From Telopea speciosissima (Eukaryota > Streptophyta > Magnoliopsida > Proteales > Proteaceae), in contig NC_057921.1 of assembly GCF_018873765.1 (NCBI RefSeq), positions 66,267,557-66,331,556 on the forward strand: a DNA stretch of 64,000 nucleotides, in the 5' to 3' direction. Made by a program: the position numbers and the translations under genes. The notes below the pieces were generated by a model, which was not told the DNA's origin, ran no database searches, and was given only the letters and a program-made list of their open reading frames with translations. Position 1 is the first letter of the stretch. Each line of letters begins with the position of its first letter. Below are positions 12,244-23,700 of the stretch, in pieces.

Positions 12244-15200
12244 TCAGTAAATATATCTGCGAAGATAGTCCATTCGAGCTGGGTGCTTCAGCTTCATAAG
12301 AGCTTTTACTTCATGCTTCCGGACCATCTCTCTTGAAATATTCAGGTTCCCTGCTATCTCTCCCAGTGTCCTATCACCTTTCCCATCAAGACCATATCTC
12401 TGCCTGATCACCAAGCTCTCCTTGGGCTTGAGAGAATCAAGCTGGGAAACGGATAAGCAGAAAGCATGCATTATGTTAGAGGTATGAATTAGAAACAGTA
12501 AAATCGGTGACTGTTTAAATACTGCAGCATAATATTCTACACCCTAAGATGCAAGCTAATGGTCCTTCTGGAAACAAACACTCCCAGGTGTGGTTTTACA
12601 CCCCCACAAAATGTTTGTTTTCAAATAAAAGCAAGCCAGAGATGCAGCAGAATATTACTGCACCAAGCACGAACATAAGAAACCACGTACTACTCACGAA
12701 TGAAGTAGATCATCAGACAACAATGTCAGCAGTTTTCAATCTTAATTGTCCATTCAAGAGCAAAATGAGAAAATTTGGTGTAGCTACTAAGATAAATGGA
12801 TTAAGAGCAAAGAGAATGGACTGTTGGTAATCTCAGGATGGACCAAATCATATGCCTTTCAGTTATTACCCAATCAAGGCAGAGGAGAGGTTGGACATCA
12901 GTCTAGTTTTTAGGATTTCCTAACCATGACATTGAAAGAAAAAACTACTCTAACAAAAAGCAATGATTTCTACAAAATTATTGTCAAAATCAGAGACAAG
13001 GTTAATAAGAAAGAAAATTACCACATCATCAATAGCAAGCCTGAGAAGAGCAGGTTGCCTCCGTTTATCACCTCCCACCCCATCAATATCAGTAATGCGA
13101 TTGATGAACTCTTCTTGTGTGGTAACATGCCTTGCATGGAGAGAGTAGATGGGTTTTGAAGCCTTCATGACTTCATAATATCGCTCAGGTGAGATTCCTA
13201 CTTTCTTTATTACCTCTTCATCTGTTGGAAGCCTCTCGTGCTCAAACAACAATTCTAGTTTGGCCCGTTGAATCTCTAGTCGAATCTGCACGAATAAATA
13301 TTTAATGTTACCTCTATCTCTGTTCACCAGAATTGTCCATCTCATGAAGACTAGGTCTCATGAGAAGCAAAGATATCAATACAGTTTGGATTTTGAAGGA
13401 CAATTTTAGGCTCCATTTATCCAAAAAAATAAAAATGCAGTTGTTTTCCAAGATTTGGTATTGCATTTCATTTAGAATAGTTTATAGTTTCTAGGGACCT
13501 CTACAGTTCCCTTATTCCTTCAAGGCAATTCCTCTGAAATACTTTCAGTTTAAACAAATGGCAGGGAAAATCATAATGTAGCATACCATTACTCAAAGTC
13601 ACAGATTAGTCTACAAAACTTCCCAGTTCATGTATATGGTACAGGCTTGCACAGAAACTAAGAAGAAAATAGGACACATACTGTTCATAGCAAAATATTT
13701 TCTCAAGAAAACCAAAAAACTAATATAAATAATTTATGATTAAATGCATTTAGATTTGTCTAAGAGATTTAGAGATAAATTCTTCAAACATGACTCCAGG
13801 CAACTATCTATGCCTGCTGGTTAGAAGAGAAGATAAGTGGAATAAAATTTGCATCCTAAAGTGAAATTAAATTAACTTTGCCATAGAAGGTAAATTGGTA
13901 AAGGGAAACTTTTCAATGGGGTGTAAAGTTGGAAGTACAGTGGAATAAGTTTGTTGATTTTACATCACTTTCATTTACTGCATTTGTAACTAAACGGACC
14001 TAGTGGTAAAACCCCAAGAATGCATGCTAACATATGGTGTTCAGTTGCAAAGAAAATGAAATAGTTATGCAAAGAGAAATTCAGAGTAAAATTAAGCATA
14101 CCGATTCAAGTCCAAAAGGAACACGTGTGAAGCTTGACATGGTCATGGAACGGATGATAGCATGCCTGATCCAGAACAGTGCATATGTGGATAATCTAAA
14201 CCTCCTTTTCGGTTCAAAGCGATCAATGGCAGTGATGAGACCCTTCACTCCTGCTTGACAGAGGTCTTGAAATTTCGGCCCATCGGCTATCTCTTGAAAG
14301 TACTTGTTAATTACAAATAGAACGAGGCGCAGATTGTGCTGCAACAAATTTTGATATTGACTATTAATGTTTCTGTTACATGATCTCTGCCACCAAAGCC
14401 CCGAATAAAAAATGTAATTATGTTAAACCAGAGGTCCTATATCAGTTTGAGGCATCAGAAAATAGACAAGGAATCTTCATGGTATTTCAATCCATTGAAG
14501 AAACAAAATAGGCCATCCCTCTTTTACGTAGTGTGGATACTATAATTTGAACTGAAACTACAGAGTGACCAATTGAGCTACTAGTTCAACACCAAGATGC
14601 ACACAAACACATATGGGGAATACATCCCATTAACAATTTTAATTTACTTTAGAAAAAAAAAAAAAAGAACGAAAGAAATATGCCAGAAGATCTAGAAGTC
14701 TATTATACACTTATAGCACTCAGTATCGCATATAGAAAGGGAATAAGAGATACAGAGCAAGGGTTACCTTGATGAGCTTGCTTCGGGCTGCTTGACCGAC
14801 TTCAATGCATCTTCTCATTTTAGCTACAGTCATATTCGTTGCCTCAGCTAATTCAGCATCAGTAGATTCTCTTCCCAAATCTCCATGGATGCTCTCCTTC
14901 AATTGAAGGAGTGCCTGCAATAATAAGGCAAAAATAAATAGCAACAAAGGATTCAGTACCAAATTACAGAACCTAGACACATATTGCATTACCATAGGAC
15001 TTAAAGGAGGACAAAATGGAAAGCTCACCTTCATAGGTTGCATAAACTTGAACAGACAAGCATGCTCAGAAGAAGGAAGAACTGGTGGTATCTTCATCTT
15101 CTTCCAATCCAAGCTTACGAAATCAGTGGAGATAGAATACTCCCTAACAAGTTTCTCAACATCTCCAATCTTGTCCTTAGTATCTTTCTTTGCCTGGCTC

Positions 15201-15733
15201 AAAGGAACTAACTCTTCCTCCTTCTTTCTTCTCAATGTGATCCTCTTATCAAGACTCAACCGCTTCTCCTTCTTTTTAGTGTTCCTCACCACATAACTAT
15301 TTGATTCCTTGCCATCTTTCTTATCACCTTCTCCCAGCTTCTTCCTTGTTTGACGATGCCTCCGAACCACATGATCAATATCTTCTACATCAGAAACACT
15401 GGCAGGGGCGGTAAGCTTGTATATATTTTCAAGTTTGGCCGCGGCTTCATTGTAATCCAAGTCTATGGTACAAAGAGAAGCTTCGTCAGTAGACACAGCT
15501 TTTACTCTCTTTGGAGGCTTGTTGCTTCTTCTTCGTCTCTTCTGTTGCTTTCCCGGAGTGTCAATGGGAATTGGGATGGATTCCTGTGGTGCAACCAAAG
15601 CTGTGTTCTTTGTTTTATCAGTTTTGAAGGCCAAGAACAATGGTCTATTTGATTGCGTCCTGTGGGTTGAGAAACTTGCGCTCAGGCCTAGTGTTGTGCG
15701 AGAAGCTGAACTGGAAACAGTCACAACTCCCAT
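12244..15733 (-). CDS. SIG5: plastid RNA polymerase sigma factor, SIG5/SIGE type
   Basis: Five coding exons, all phase 0: 15733-15029, 14914-14768, 14338-14102, 13285-13022 and 12441-12244, giving 516 residues. Role: directs the plastid-encoded (bacterial-type) RNA polymerase to promoters. Arabidopsis SIG5 serves the blue-light promoter of psbD and is induced by light, stress and the clock. Seen: N-terminus [20 protein letters not shown], rich in Ser/Thr like a transit peptide and, as I recall it, close to Arabidopsis SIG5; a basic linker [11 protein letters not shown]; sigma region 2 from about residue 285 to 363 with the -10-binding part [13 protein letters not shown]; region 3 about 364-450; region 4 with the helix-turn-helix [20 protein letters not shown]. 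The C-terminus DYLRRYIY is complete. ATG 15733 is chosen because the frame upstream offers only a TTG. A 5' UTR intron at 15794-16285 is likely. Confidence 0.93.
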
Positions 15734-15793
15734 GCCAAGATGTGTAGGCAAAAGTGAAAGTGGAGGATGAGGGTTTATCTGACCGTTCTAATC

Positions 15794-16285
15794 CTGCAAA
15801 CATCATTGTTCATTCAGACATTGAATGTCAGGTTTGGACAAAAATAGGTTCAGTAAATTTATTTCTTCTACTGAATATTTGACAATCCTTCATCATCAGT
15901 GTGAGAAAGAAAGACCAACATGAGCCAACCACCTCTAGGTTTGTTTAGAATTGGGGATTATCCAGTCCAAAGTCATTTGAGTTTCTTGTTCAGAATAGGG
16001 AAAGAGATGAAGAATCAATACAAGATGGAAACACTCGGATTTTAAATCGAACTTTATCATCCACATTCAGGGTGAAACCACTTTAGTCCATCACTCTGTT
16101 ATACCTACCCAGAGCTACCAATTAGAACCTAAAATCGTCAGAAACCCATGACTGATGCTGTGGTATAATCCATTATCTGGAATTTAGATTGTCCAGATAG
16201 ACAGAAATCAGTTCGACAACTCGGTTTGCAAAACTATATATTATTTCATCAAAAGATTGTATAAATTAAAAGCGATGATGGTTAC
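15794..16285 (-). other. probable 5' UTR intron of the sigma factor gene
   Basis: On the minus strand a good donor (ACAG|GTAACC, intron first base 16285) and a good acceptor (TTTGCAG|GATTAG, exon resuming at 15793) bracket 492 bp just upstream of the start codon. The transcript would then have a leader exon at or right of 16286. RNA evidence is needed; the splice sites are all I can see. Confidence 0.55.
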
Positions 16286-16607
16286 CTGTTAGGGAGAAAG
16301 AGAGAGAGGAAAACGAATCGATCTGACGCTCTAGTTGATGAGCTTTAAACTGTTCTGGTGTCCAGGATGGATTCGCAGTTGATTGAGGAAATTACAGAGA
16401 GTATCTGGATGCAAGAACAAAGAATTCGGAGAAGTTACAGAAAAAATAAATTTATAGAGAGTTCATAAAACTCAGGAATTACGTTGTCCACAACCACTCT
16501 TCCCTGGAAATCGACGGTTCGGGAACTCTGGAACTGTAGAGAGAAGGGCTAAGGAGCGAACACGTAAGTCCTCGTACAGTCACTGCAGTAACCAGCAAGC
16601 CTGGAGA

Positions 16608-16782
16608 ACGTGGCGAGCAGAGGAGCAGAAACGATCTGGCCGTCGCTGTGTTTTTCTCTCTCTCGCGCACCTCACAAAATCGCAAATCGTATCGTGGCGC
16701 GTTCAGAGTGGTGGGACAGATATTTGTCTTCTTTTTTTTCTGTTTTTAAAATACAATTCGTGGAAGAGGTTATTCACACGTG
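16608..16782. promoter_or_regulatory. G-box/ABRE motifs upstream of SIG5
   Basis: CACGTG lies at 16777-16782 within CACACGTGGG, and a further ACGTGG core at 16608-16613. Both are upstream of the likely SIG5 leader exon. In Arabidopsis, SIG5 is a target of bZIP/bHLH factors that bind such motifs (light and ABA signalling). The motif is short, so function here is inferred. Confidence 0.4.
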
Positions 16783-16829
16783 GGTGGTTTCCGTCTTCGG
16801 AAGACAAATTTTACAAATAAATCCATGAA

Positions 16830-17320
16830 TAAATGTTTGAGAAAGGACCTCACCCCCGAGGAATAATAAGAAGAGAGACAGAGGCGACCAGATTTTTCCT
16901 TCGCCCATGGTATGGTGAGGTGAGGAAAGAATATGGCTTAAAAACCCCGGAATTGGGATTTGAATCGTTCCTAGTTGATTCCAATTTGGATGAGATCGAA
17001 ATCAGTCAAGATCAATGACAAATTGGTCAGAATCAGCCTACATATCCATGGTTTTAGGTATTGGTATTGAATTGATCGAGGTCAACATAGATATCGATAC
17101 ATGATCGATATCGTATCTATGATATTAAAACAAGGGACGGGAAATGATAAAAATAAACCGTAAGCATCATTCTGCAAGATCTATACATGAGTCTGAATAT
17201 ATATATTGTTTGTAATATTAGTGTTTGGAAGGGAATGGACTAGAATTAAGATCGGCTTGGGCAATTCCATCTTTGCACAATTACAAATTCAGCACTCGCA
17301 AACCTATTTGGATGTAAACT
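16830..17320. other. intergenic, degenerate dispersed repeat
   Basis: No gene. The segment 16940-17130 belongs to the GAATCG/GATCGATATCG-rich dispersed repeat also found near 11650, 45375 and 56350. It separates the SIG5 promoter from a LINE fragment. Confidence 0.4.
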
Positions 17321-17324
17321 GTCA

Positions 17325-18050
17325 TTAGTCAAATCCATTGAATAGGTCTTGGCGTATGAATCTTCTTCAACTTCTTATCCAGCCGGATAAGAGAAAGGCA
17401 ATTCTTCAACTTATCCAACGGGTGAGGGCCTCCAATCTAGAAGAATCTAAGAAGATGCAAACTGTAGAAGATGTGGCAACGTGAATCATATTCTTATGGG
17501 ATGTGAGCGGTATGATTTGAAAGTATTTTGACTTATTCTCCACTATAAGATTAGAATCCTTCTTTTTTACAGTTGGTTGTAGAGCTGTGATAGTCTGTTT
17601 TGTAAAGATAAGAAATTCATCCAAACAACCTATCTTGAGTTTATTCATTTGCTAGTATCTCTGGCGCACTCAAAACGATTATGTTTTTGGCACTAAAGAT
17701 TGGTCTCCAGGGGAGATAATGTCAGTGGCTGAATCTGCATTCTTGTAGTACTGTTAAGCTCCTAGCAAAGAGTCCCTTCTATTATGCTCCCTCTCCCCCA
17801 TGTGTGGGGTTCAGTAGATTATTTTTATCTTGGGTTTTATAAAGGTAAATTGTAATGCAACAACCCTAAAGCAAGGATGCAACAAGAGAGAAATAGGTTT
17901 GATATTTAGGGATGATCTGGGGAGGCCAACTCATGCCATCTCAGTACCATCATTTCGGATCAGCTCTTCAAGGTGTGGAGTTAGTACAAAATTAGCTACC
18001 ACATTACAATTGAAGTGGGTATACAGAACCCTACCACCCACTTGATGTGA
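17325..18050 (+). mobile_element. LINE fragment, zinc-finger and RNase H remnants
   Basis: Around 17450-17525 one frame reads CRRCGNVNHILMGCERYDL, which fits the zf-RVT domain at the end of plant LINE reverse transcriptases. At 17830-17950 another frame reads GFIKVNCNATTL then GLIFRDDLGRPTHA, the start of the plant LINE RNase H domain. The two parts are in different frames with stops between, so the element is dead. The 5' part is missing and no poly-A or target duplication was found. Confidence 0.7.
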
Positions 18051-18334
18051 CAAAATAGTTGATGTAGCATTTGTAAACCTCGCTTGGCAGCATTTTGGTC
18101 TAAAAAAATTGAGATGGAGGGTAAGCCCAAGTTTTAAAATGCGTAATCGATGACAAAGATAGTCAGTGACAATTTGGCCTGAATCGATCCGAAAAATCCT
18201 TAGAATCGATAAATTCGAGGAATATACTAATGATTCTATTGTTTTTATCCAATAATTGGATGTATCAAATAGTTAGAAATCGGAATCAGTGATTGTTGTG
18301 GGACGATTTCCGAATCTCCATTCTTGAAACCCTA

Positions 18335-18680
18335 GGTAAGACCTTATTGGGGATCCGGCTCCTTTCCAAGGAACCCAACACCCAGGGAGTGACAGCAGGC
18401 ACATCGGAATGTGTGCGGCACAGTCCAATCGTTGGATGCTTCCCTAGGCGCTCTCTGGGCATTAGGCTCCCTAGAGAGGAGCTCGATGCCCTTATTAGAA
18501 TGTTTAGTTGTGAAATGAGGATTGAGCTCCTCCCTAGGGAATGCCTAGGGGGGCATCCAGCCATTGGGTGTGCCACACACATTTCGATGGCGGTCTCAAA
18601 GCACGCCGGGATATGAGCGGCATAGCCCAGCCCTTGGATGCCCCATTGGGCTCCCGGAGAGAAGCCAGATCCTTGAAATG
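18335..18680. repeat. foldback repeat, GGCTCC/GCATCCA type
   Basis: GC-richer than its surroundings. Phrases recur in both orientations: GCACAGTCCAATCGTTGGATGC at the left, GCATCCAGCCATTGGGTGTG at the right, and GAGCTC/GGAGCC blocks near 18465-18540. A fragment of the same family (GGGCATCCAGCCGTTGGGCT) is at about 26200-26285. Open frames on both strands are by-products of the palindromes. It looks like a nonautonomous foldback element. Confidence 0.55.
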
Positions 18681-18944
18681 AAAAGTTAGCAATGGGTTTA
18701 TTAGTACTTTAAAAGGACCGCATCCGTTGATGCCATGTCATTAATTGCTTATGGAAACATTGATGGCTGTGATCTTCAATTCATTGTGAGTTTTTTTTTT
18801 ACCTCTCCAGTTCTTTTCTTTTCCAGACATCCAAATACAGCCGAAGCCTAAGTGCTCCTCCATGCTGTCATTACGAGTGTTTAGAAGGGCATATATGGAA
18901 GAAAAAGGACACTTGTTGTCATGAAATAGTATGTGAAGAATTGT

Positions 18945-19131
18945 CACACTTGAAGTTACGGACTTGGCTCTTGTGCAGCTCGAAAACCACCCCAAATACA
19001 GGGGAGAGGTGGTCATTTCACATGTGGGGCCCAGGTGAGACCCACCTGTGAAATGACTACCTTACCCCTGTTTTTACTGTCGTTTAGCAGAGCTGCACCG
19101 CCACGGCTGGATAAGATCTTTTTCTTGAAGC
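18945..19131. mobile_element. hairpin MITE-like repeat
   Basis: The centre is an inverted repeat: GGGGAGAGGTGGTCATTTCA CATG ... CACCTGTGAAATGACTACCT TACCCC, the same core as in the other hairpin MITEs. Outer phrases GTGCAGCTC and GAGCTGCAC are inverse copies. The flanks carry an imperfect direct repeat, CTTGAAGTTACGG and CTTGAAGCTACGG, which may be a worn target duplication. Confidence 0.6.
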
Positions 19132-19596
19132 TACGGGCCTTGATCAAACTTGATTCAGGCCCATGTGATTTGGACACAATTTGAGGATACTTGAGAGAGA
19201 GTTTTATAGAAAGGGAATTGGAGAGGATTTTATTCCGAAAAATTAACCCATCTTATTAGATAATCTCAACTAACACAAATGAATCACAACCACAAGACTA
19301 GCCGTTGAGTCAGGTAAAATCTAAACTTCTTTACAGAACTGTGCCTGAAAGGAAACTGCATTACTGCAACAACTGCATTTAGGAATTTAGGATAAATAGA
19401 AAGGCAGAAAGCAAAACCTTAAAAGAAGGAAACAAATGAGACTTGTTAAGAATCTATAAGCTCAATTTTTGAGCTCTATCTCCGGGGGAGGGGGGGGGGG
19501 ATCTCTTGGTTCAGGAATAGAGGAAGCTTCTACTTCCATTAAAACACTCTTACAGGTTGAGAGTGGATTTAAATTGTCAAAATGAGGATTTTTGTT
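19132..19596. other. 3' flank of the WRKY gene
   Basis: No coding region. This should include the WRKY 3' UTR, since that gene runs leftward and stops at 19597. A G-run lies at 19485-19500. Confidence 0.4.
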
Positions 19597-21293
19597 TCAT
19601 GAAGGGAAGAAGTCGGGACTATTGAAAGGGAAATTGGGATCGAATTCCATTGGGAAATCCAAATCCACAATGGGAGAGTTGGTTCCTGATGTAGCAGCTG
19701 AGATGATTTCCGCGAAATCGGATTCAGAGGTCTGCAAATTCTGACAACCACCACCACCGAAGCTGTTCACCCGGCAAGGAGACACTGGGAAATAGTTTGA
19801 TTCAGATGTGGCTGGGGATATAAAGGAAGGAGAGAGGTTGCCCGTGAAGTAGTGGTCCACTGTGGGTGGAGAGAAGATGTGGTTCTCTGTCTTCACGGGT
19901 CCAATTGGGGTAGAAGGGAAGGAGAAGGCAGAACTCATGAGCTGCTGCTGCTGCTGCTGTTGTTCCCCAGCGTCCAACTCCTTCGTCCTCACTTTGAGAC
20001 TTGTTCTGAAGTTGAACAGTATCTCTTGTGCTTGCTGTTGCTGCTGCTTCTGTTGTTCTTCATTTTTCTGTTGTGGAAGAAGATGATGATGATGATGATT
20101 ATGCAGTTGATCTTGTATGAGCCCTTGCTTTGAGCTCTCCATTGACCCCATTGCAGGTATTATATGGGATGCCTGGATGCAGGTGTGTCTTCCTCGGTAT
20201 GTGACATCGAAGATCGAGGGGTCTTCATCGGATCTTTGCACTTGCTTTGTAGCCAAACAACCTTGAACATTACGATGAGTACATCTGTAATAGCCTCTGC
20301 AAGTTCAAACCATATAGGAATTGAGAAACAAGACTTGTCAAAGGTCTAAAAACTACGCTATAATGCAGAAGCAAGCAAGTGGAGATGTAGGCTAAGTCTC
20401 AGCTTGACCTTCTGACGAACACCTAACTCTAAGTAGTTGAAGTGGGCTCGAGTCCTCAAAGTTGCAGATTATAGAATCATAGACTTTAGGGAATTTATGG
20501 ATAATGACATGAGCCATTGTTGGGATTATCCAATGGTAAATTCTTAGATGAGAAGTTGAGAATATAATAAAGAGAATTTTATGATTGAGTAGAAGACTTT
20601 TTGCGACTTTTGAGGTGGATCGAAAAGGGTTACTTTCCCAATTCTACTAATCTACCCTTCCATTTTCCATTTCCTCTGCTTTGTTGTTCAGTGGTTCATG
20701 GTTTGAGTTCAATTCAGATAGACGAGAAGAGGAAGGAGATCACTGTGCAAGTCTCACCTTGGGTATTTTGCTCCAAGGATATCCTTCTGGCCATATTTCC
20801 TCCAGCTATAGCCATCATCGAGGGGTCCTTCGAGCCCAGTCCCTGAACTAACGCGTATTTGTTCTGTCCATCTGGGTAACGTCTTTCTGCAACACATGAA
20901 TCCATCACAGAAACAAGAAACTTGTTTGAGTTTACCCAATAAAGATTAGTATTAATAGAATGAATTGCTTAATAGAATAAATAGATATTTGTACCTTTTC
21001 TTATAGATGTCTCTGCGGTCTGAGTCCTCGCTATGGGGGCTTCCACTGTCGGAGCGGGGGGAGTCAGACATGACAGGGGTGGCTCCTGTGGGACGAACCT
21101 CCCCAACTGAACTGACCCATTTCACCATGGAAAGAGCCTTATCGAAGGAAGAAAGTATCTTCTCCACCAACATATTGCGAGTCTCTTCAGAATAGGATGG
21201 ATCAAGATGCACCTGGAGCTGCTTCACAAGCTCCCTCCCCTGCGTTAGCTCATTAAACAAAGGTTTCTGCTCCCAATTCCCGGCGTTCTCCAT
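19597..21293 (-). CDS. WRKY transcription factor, group III
   Basis: Exons 21293-20995, 20886-20758 and 20296-19597 join in frame to 375 residues. Role: nuclear DNA-binding factor recognising W-boxes (TTGAC[CT]). Group III members such as WRKY41, 53, 46, 30 and 70 act in salicylate defence and leaf senescence. Seen: N-terminal helix-rich part 1-60; Ser-rich SPRSDSGSPHSED near 78-90; WRKYGQK at 128-134; zinc ligands C148, C156, H180 and C182, spaced C-X7-C-X23-H-X-C, which defines group III. The second intron splits the Arg codon after KYP (Arg 143), the position typical of the WRKY domain R-type intron. The third exon has Gln-rich tracts near 220-260 and an acidic, aromatic C-terminus (DFPMEFDPNFPFNSPDFF) that may activate transcription. 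Length is somewhat above the 295-325 of Arabidopsis relatives. The exact ortholog is not assigned. Confidence 0.95.
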
Positions 21294-21800
21294 TTTATTT
21301 CTTAATCTAATAATAGATTCTCTGCGAATGAGGGTGTACAGGTTTGACTCTGAGAACTTTACTTTAGTTCATGTTTAAGAGTAAGGATCCAACATTTTTT
21401 TGCAGAAGGAGAAGGAGAAGGAGAAGGATAAGGTGAGGAAAGAACTGTGGAGAAGAAGAAGAAGAAGAAGACGGAGGGACGAAGATGGAGAATCAGAAGC
21501 TACAAACATCAGAATAGCAGCTCGAGATTGACTTAACAAATCACAAATGGGTTTCTAAAATCAGTTCAATAGCTTCGAAAAATTAGGTGAATTTGAATTG
21601 GGTGTTTGTCTTGTTCAAAAGTTGGAATGCAGAGATTCACAATGAAGAAGGGTGGAAAACGATGAAATAAACAAAGAAGGTTAAACTTGAAGATGGAGAG
21701 AAACTGAGGAATTGCATTTAAGGGAAGGATGGAAGGAGGCTTTTTAGAAGTAAATGAGTGGAGAGGGGATTTGTTTGAGGAAGAGAAGAGGAGGAGAAGT

Positions 21801-22195
21801 TTGACCAAGTAAACCGAGTATTATTTTCTGCATAGACTGGTCTATGGTCATACACCTCTTTGGAAGTAAGGATTAAGAAAAGCGAGTTTTATTTTCTGCA
21901 TAGACCAGTCTCTGGAGAGAGAAGGTCAATTGCTGACCACTTCAACTTCAAACTAGATGATGAAAATGTTGAAATGACGCACATGATCAGATACACACTC
22001 ACATTCTCCCTCTCTAAACTGTATCAACTTTTGTTTGTCTTTTTTAGCGCATTCATGGTCACAGGGTGAAGAAGGGTGAAGAAAGTCAGAGAGAGGAGGA
22101 GCAAACCAAGAATCTTCAAACTTTCTTCCGCGTTACCACACTACCCCCAAGTGAGAGAGAGAGAGAGAGATAGTGACGTTCGCCCCTTGACGTCA
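21801..22195. promoter_or_regulatory. W-boxes and as-1-like TGACG pair upstream of WRKY
   Basis: TTGACC occurs at 21801-21806 and inverted (GGTCAA) at 21924-21929. Further upstream, TGACG at 22174-22178 is followed by the palindrome TGACGTCA at 22188-22195. Tandem TGACG motifs form as-1 elements bound by TGA bZIP factors in salicylate responses, and W-boxes allow WRKY auto- or cross-regulation. All lie 0.5-0.9 kb from the WRKY start codon. Function is inferred from motif type and position. Confidence 0.45.
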
Positions 22196-22480
22196 TCACT
22201 GTAAACCTCTGGTTACGGTAATGTGGATAGATCATGGGCATGGGCACCAAGCATTACTAGAATTTGATGTTCATCCTAAGTAACATGGTTATATAGCTAG
22301 TTTCCGTTATCACTGTCCTCGGACATTGGAAACCATAAATGTGGTTTATTGTACCGTATCTTGGGGACACGATTTAATTTAATATATATTATTATTATTA
22401 TTTGAAATTAGGTTAGTTTCTTAATATGGTGTCAACTCACAAGGTTCGTGACATTTTCGGATGTAACAAGACAGATCTAA

Positions 22481-22624
22481 TTAAGGGTGTCAAATTCCAG
22501 ATTGAATCCGACAGATCGATCGATTCAGCCCGGACCAAATCAAACCAAACCTTTATATTGAATTGGTTTCGGTTTGGACTTGTACGAAATCGGTAGACAA
22601 TCGAACCAACCGATTGACACCCTT
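22481..22624. mobile_element. hAT-type MITE with 8-bp target duplication
   Basis: 144 bp with terminal inverted repeats AAGGGTGTCAA and TTGACACCCTT. Flanked by AGATCTAA at 22473-22480 and again at 22625-22632. An 8-bp duplication is the mark of hAT transposases. The inside is rich in GGTTTCGGTTTGG-type phrases. A related, one-sided copy ends ATTGACACCCT near 60975. Confidence 0.85.
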
Positions 22625-22632
22625 AGATCTAA

Positions 22633-23073
22633 GTAATCCATTTTCATGGTTTTTCGTATTTAATTCATGTGTTCATCCTCAAAGTTGAGAGAGTGCACAA
22701 TAATGGCTAGAGTATTTGCTTGCACACACATGTATTGAAATACACAAGATGCATACTAATATAGGAGTGGGTATGTGATTGAATTAGACTCTCAAATTTG
22801 ACACGTTTCCAATCTAGGCCAAGCTATTTCTATGCAATTGGTGCCTTATGATGTTTGAAAAAGTAAGAGACCATTATGATAATTATATTTCACCTCACAA
22901 AAATTACCAAAATAAATTTCTTAGGCCTTCAAAGTTAACATTTGTTGTTAAAAAAATATATCGAAGAAGGTTCTCTAAGCAATCCACATAGATATATACA
23001 TGTATGGACTTACAGAATAGATATATCATCTATCCACGTAATAAATAAGATATTTTGTAACATTTGAAAAGAT
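22633..23073. other. intergenic, no gene
   Basis: AT-rich sequence between the hAT MITE and a LINE insertion. I see no coding region or clear repeat. Confidence 0.4.
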
Positions 23074-23091
23074 AACAAAAACCCTTGTGAA

Positions 23092-23547
23092 CCAGATCTT
23101 AACAGTTTAATTTTAATTTATCTGTCTTGGTGGTTGCAGGACCTTTTGAACCAGATCTTAAATTAGCACGATGGGCTTATCATGTTTTACTAGATGGTCA
23201 GAGTCTCCTAACAGGTGCAGGTTGGCTGACGACACAGGAAGCTCTTGAGGCAGAGGTGTATGGTCTTTGGGTCGAATGGGAAGCCTCGCAACAGAACAAT
23301 ATCCCGGTCACAAATATATGAGTCTCTAACCCCAAATTCCTTAATACCCTAACTTTCCAATCCTTCTCTTCTATTTCAAGAACTTATCTACCATTTTTGT
23401 TTAGTTTTTTGGATGCTACTGAACACTCTACTAGTCTAAGTTATCAATTGTATAGGGTTGATAGCAACTGTTCAAAACTCTGCTGTACCTCCTTTGAAAA
23501 GTAATATATTTCTGTTTTCTTTTTGCATAAAAAAAAAACAAAACAAA
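23092..23547 (+). mobile_element. 5'-truncated LINE insertion with poly-A and target duplication
   Basis: An open stretch at 23127-23321 reads like the beginning of a plant LINE RNase H domain (LLTGAGW, LEAEVYGLWVEWEAS). It is followed by a 3' UTR-like stretch ending in an A-rich tail from about 23528. The insertion is flanked by AACAAAAACCCTTGTGAA at 23074-23091 and 23548-23565, an 18-bp target duplication partly merged with the tail. This is the normal structure of a truncated LINE copy. Confidence 0.75.
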
Positions 23548-23700
23548 AACAAAAACCCTTGTGAAAATAAAATTTGCTATTTTATTAAAATTAAAAATAT
23601 TCTTTACTAGGTAGGGTAAGAGTTTTGTCTCACAAACATTGAGACGAAATAGATGGTGGCTTGCGATGTCTAACCTTATTTACTGAAAGCAATTAGGTCA

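Noticed and set aside
12244-15733. Bacterial-type sigma factor domains in plant DNA, possibly contamination or bacterial transfer
   Set aside because: The gene is split by four GT-AG introns and has a plastid-type N-terminus; it is a normal nuclear plastid sigma factor.
15734-15751. Longer N-terminus for the sigma factor
   Set aside because: The first codon would be TTG; MGVV at 15733 matches the family start as I remember it.
19852-20133. Plus-strand Leu/Cys-rich frames
   Set aside because: They mirror the CAG/CAA Gln repeats of the WRKY exon on the other strand.
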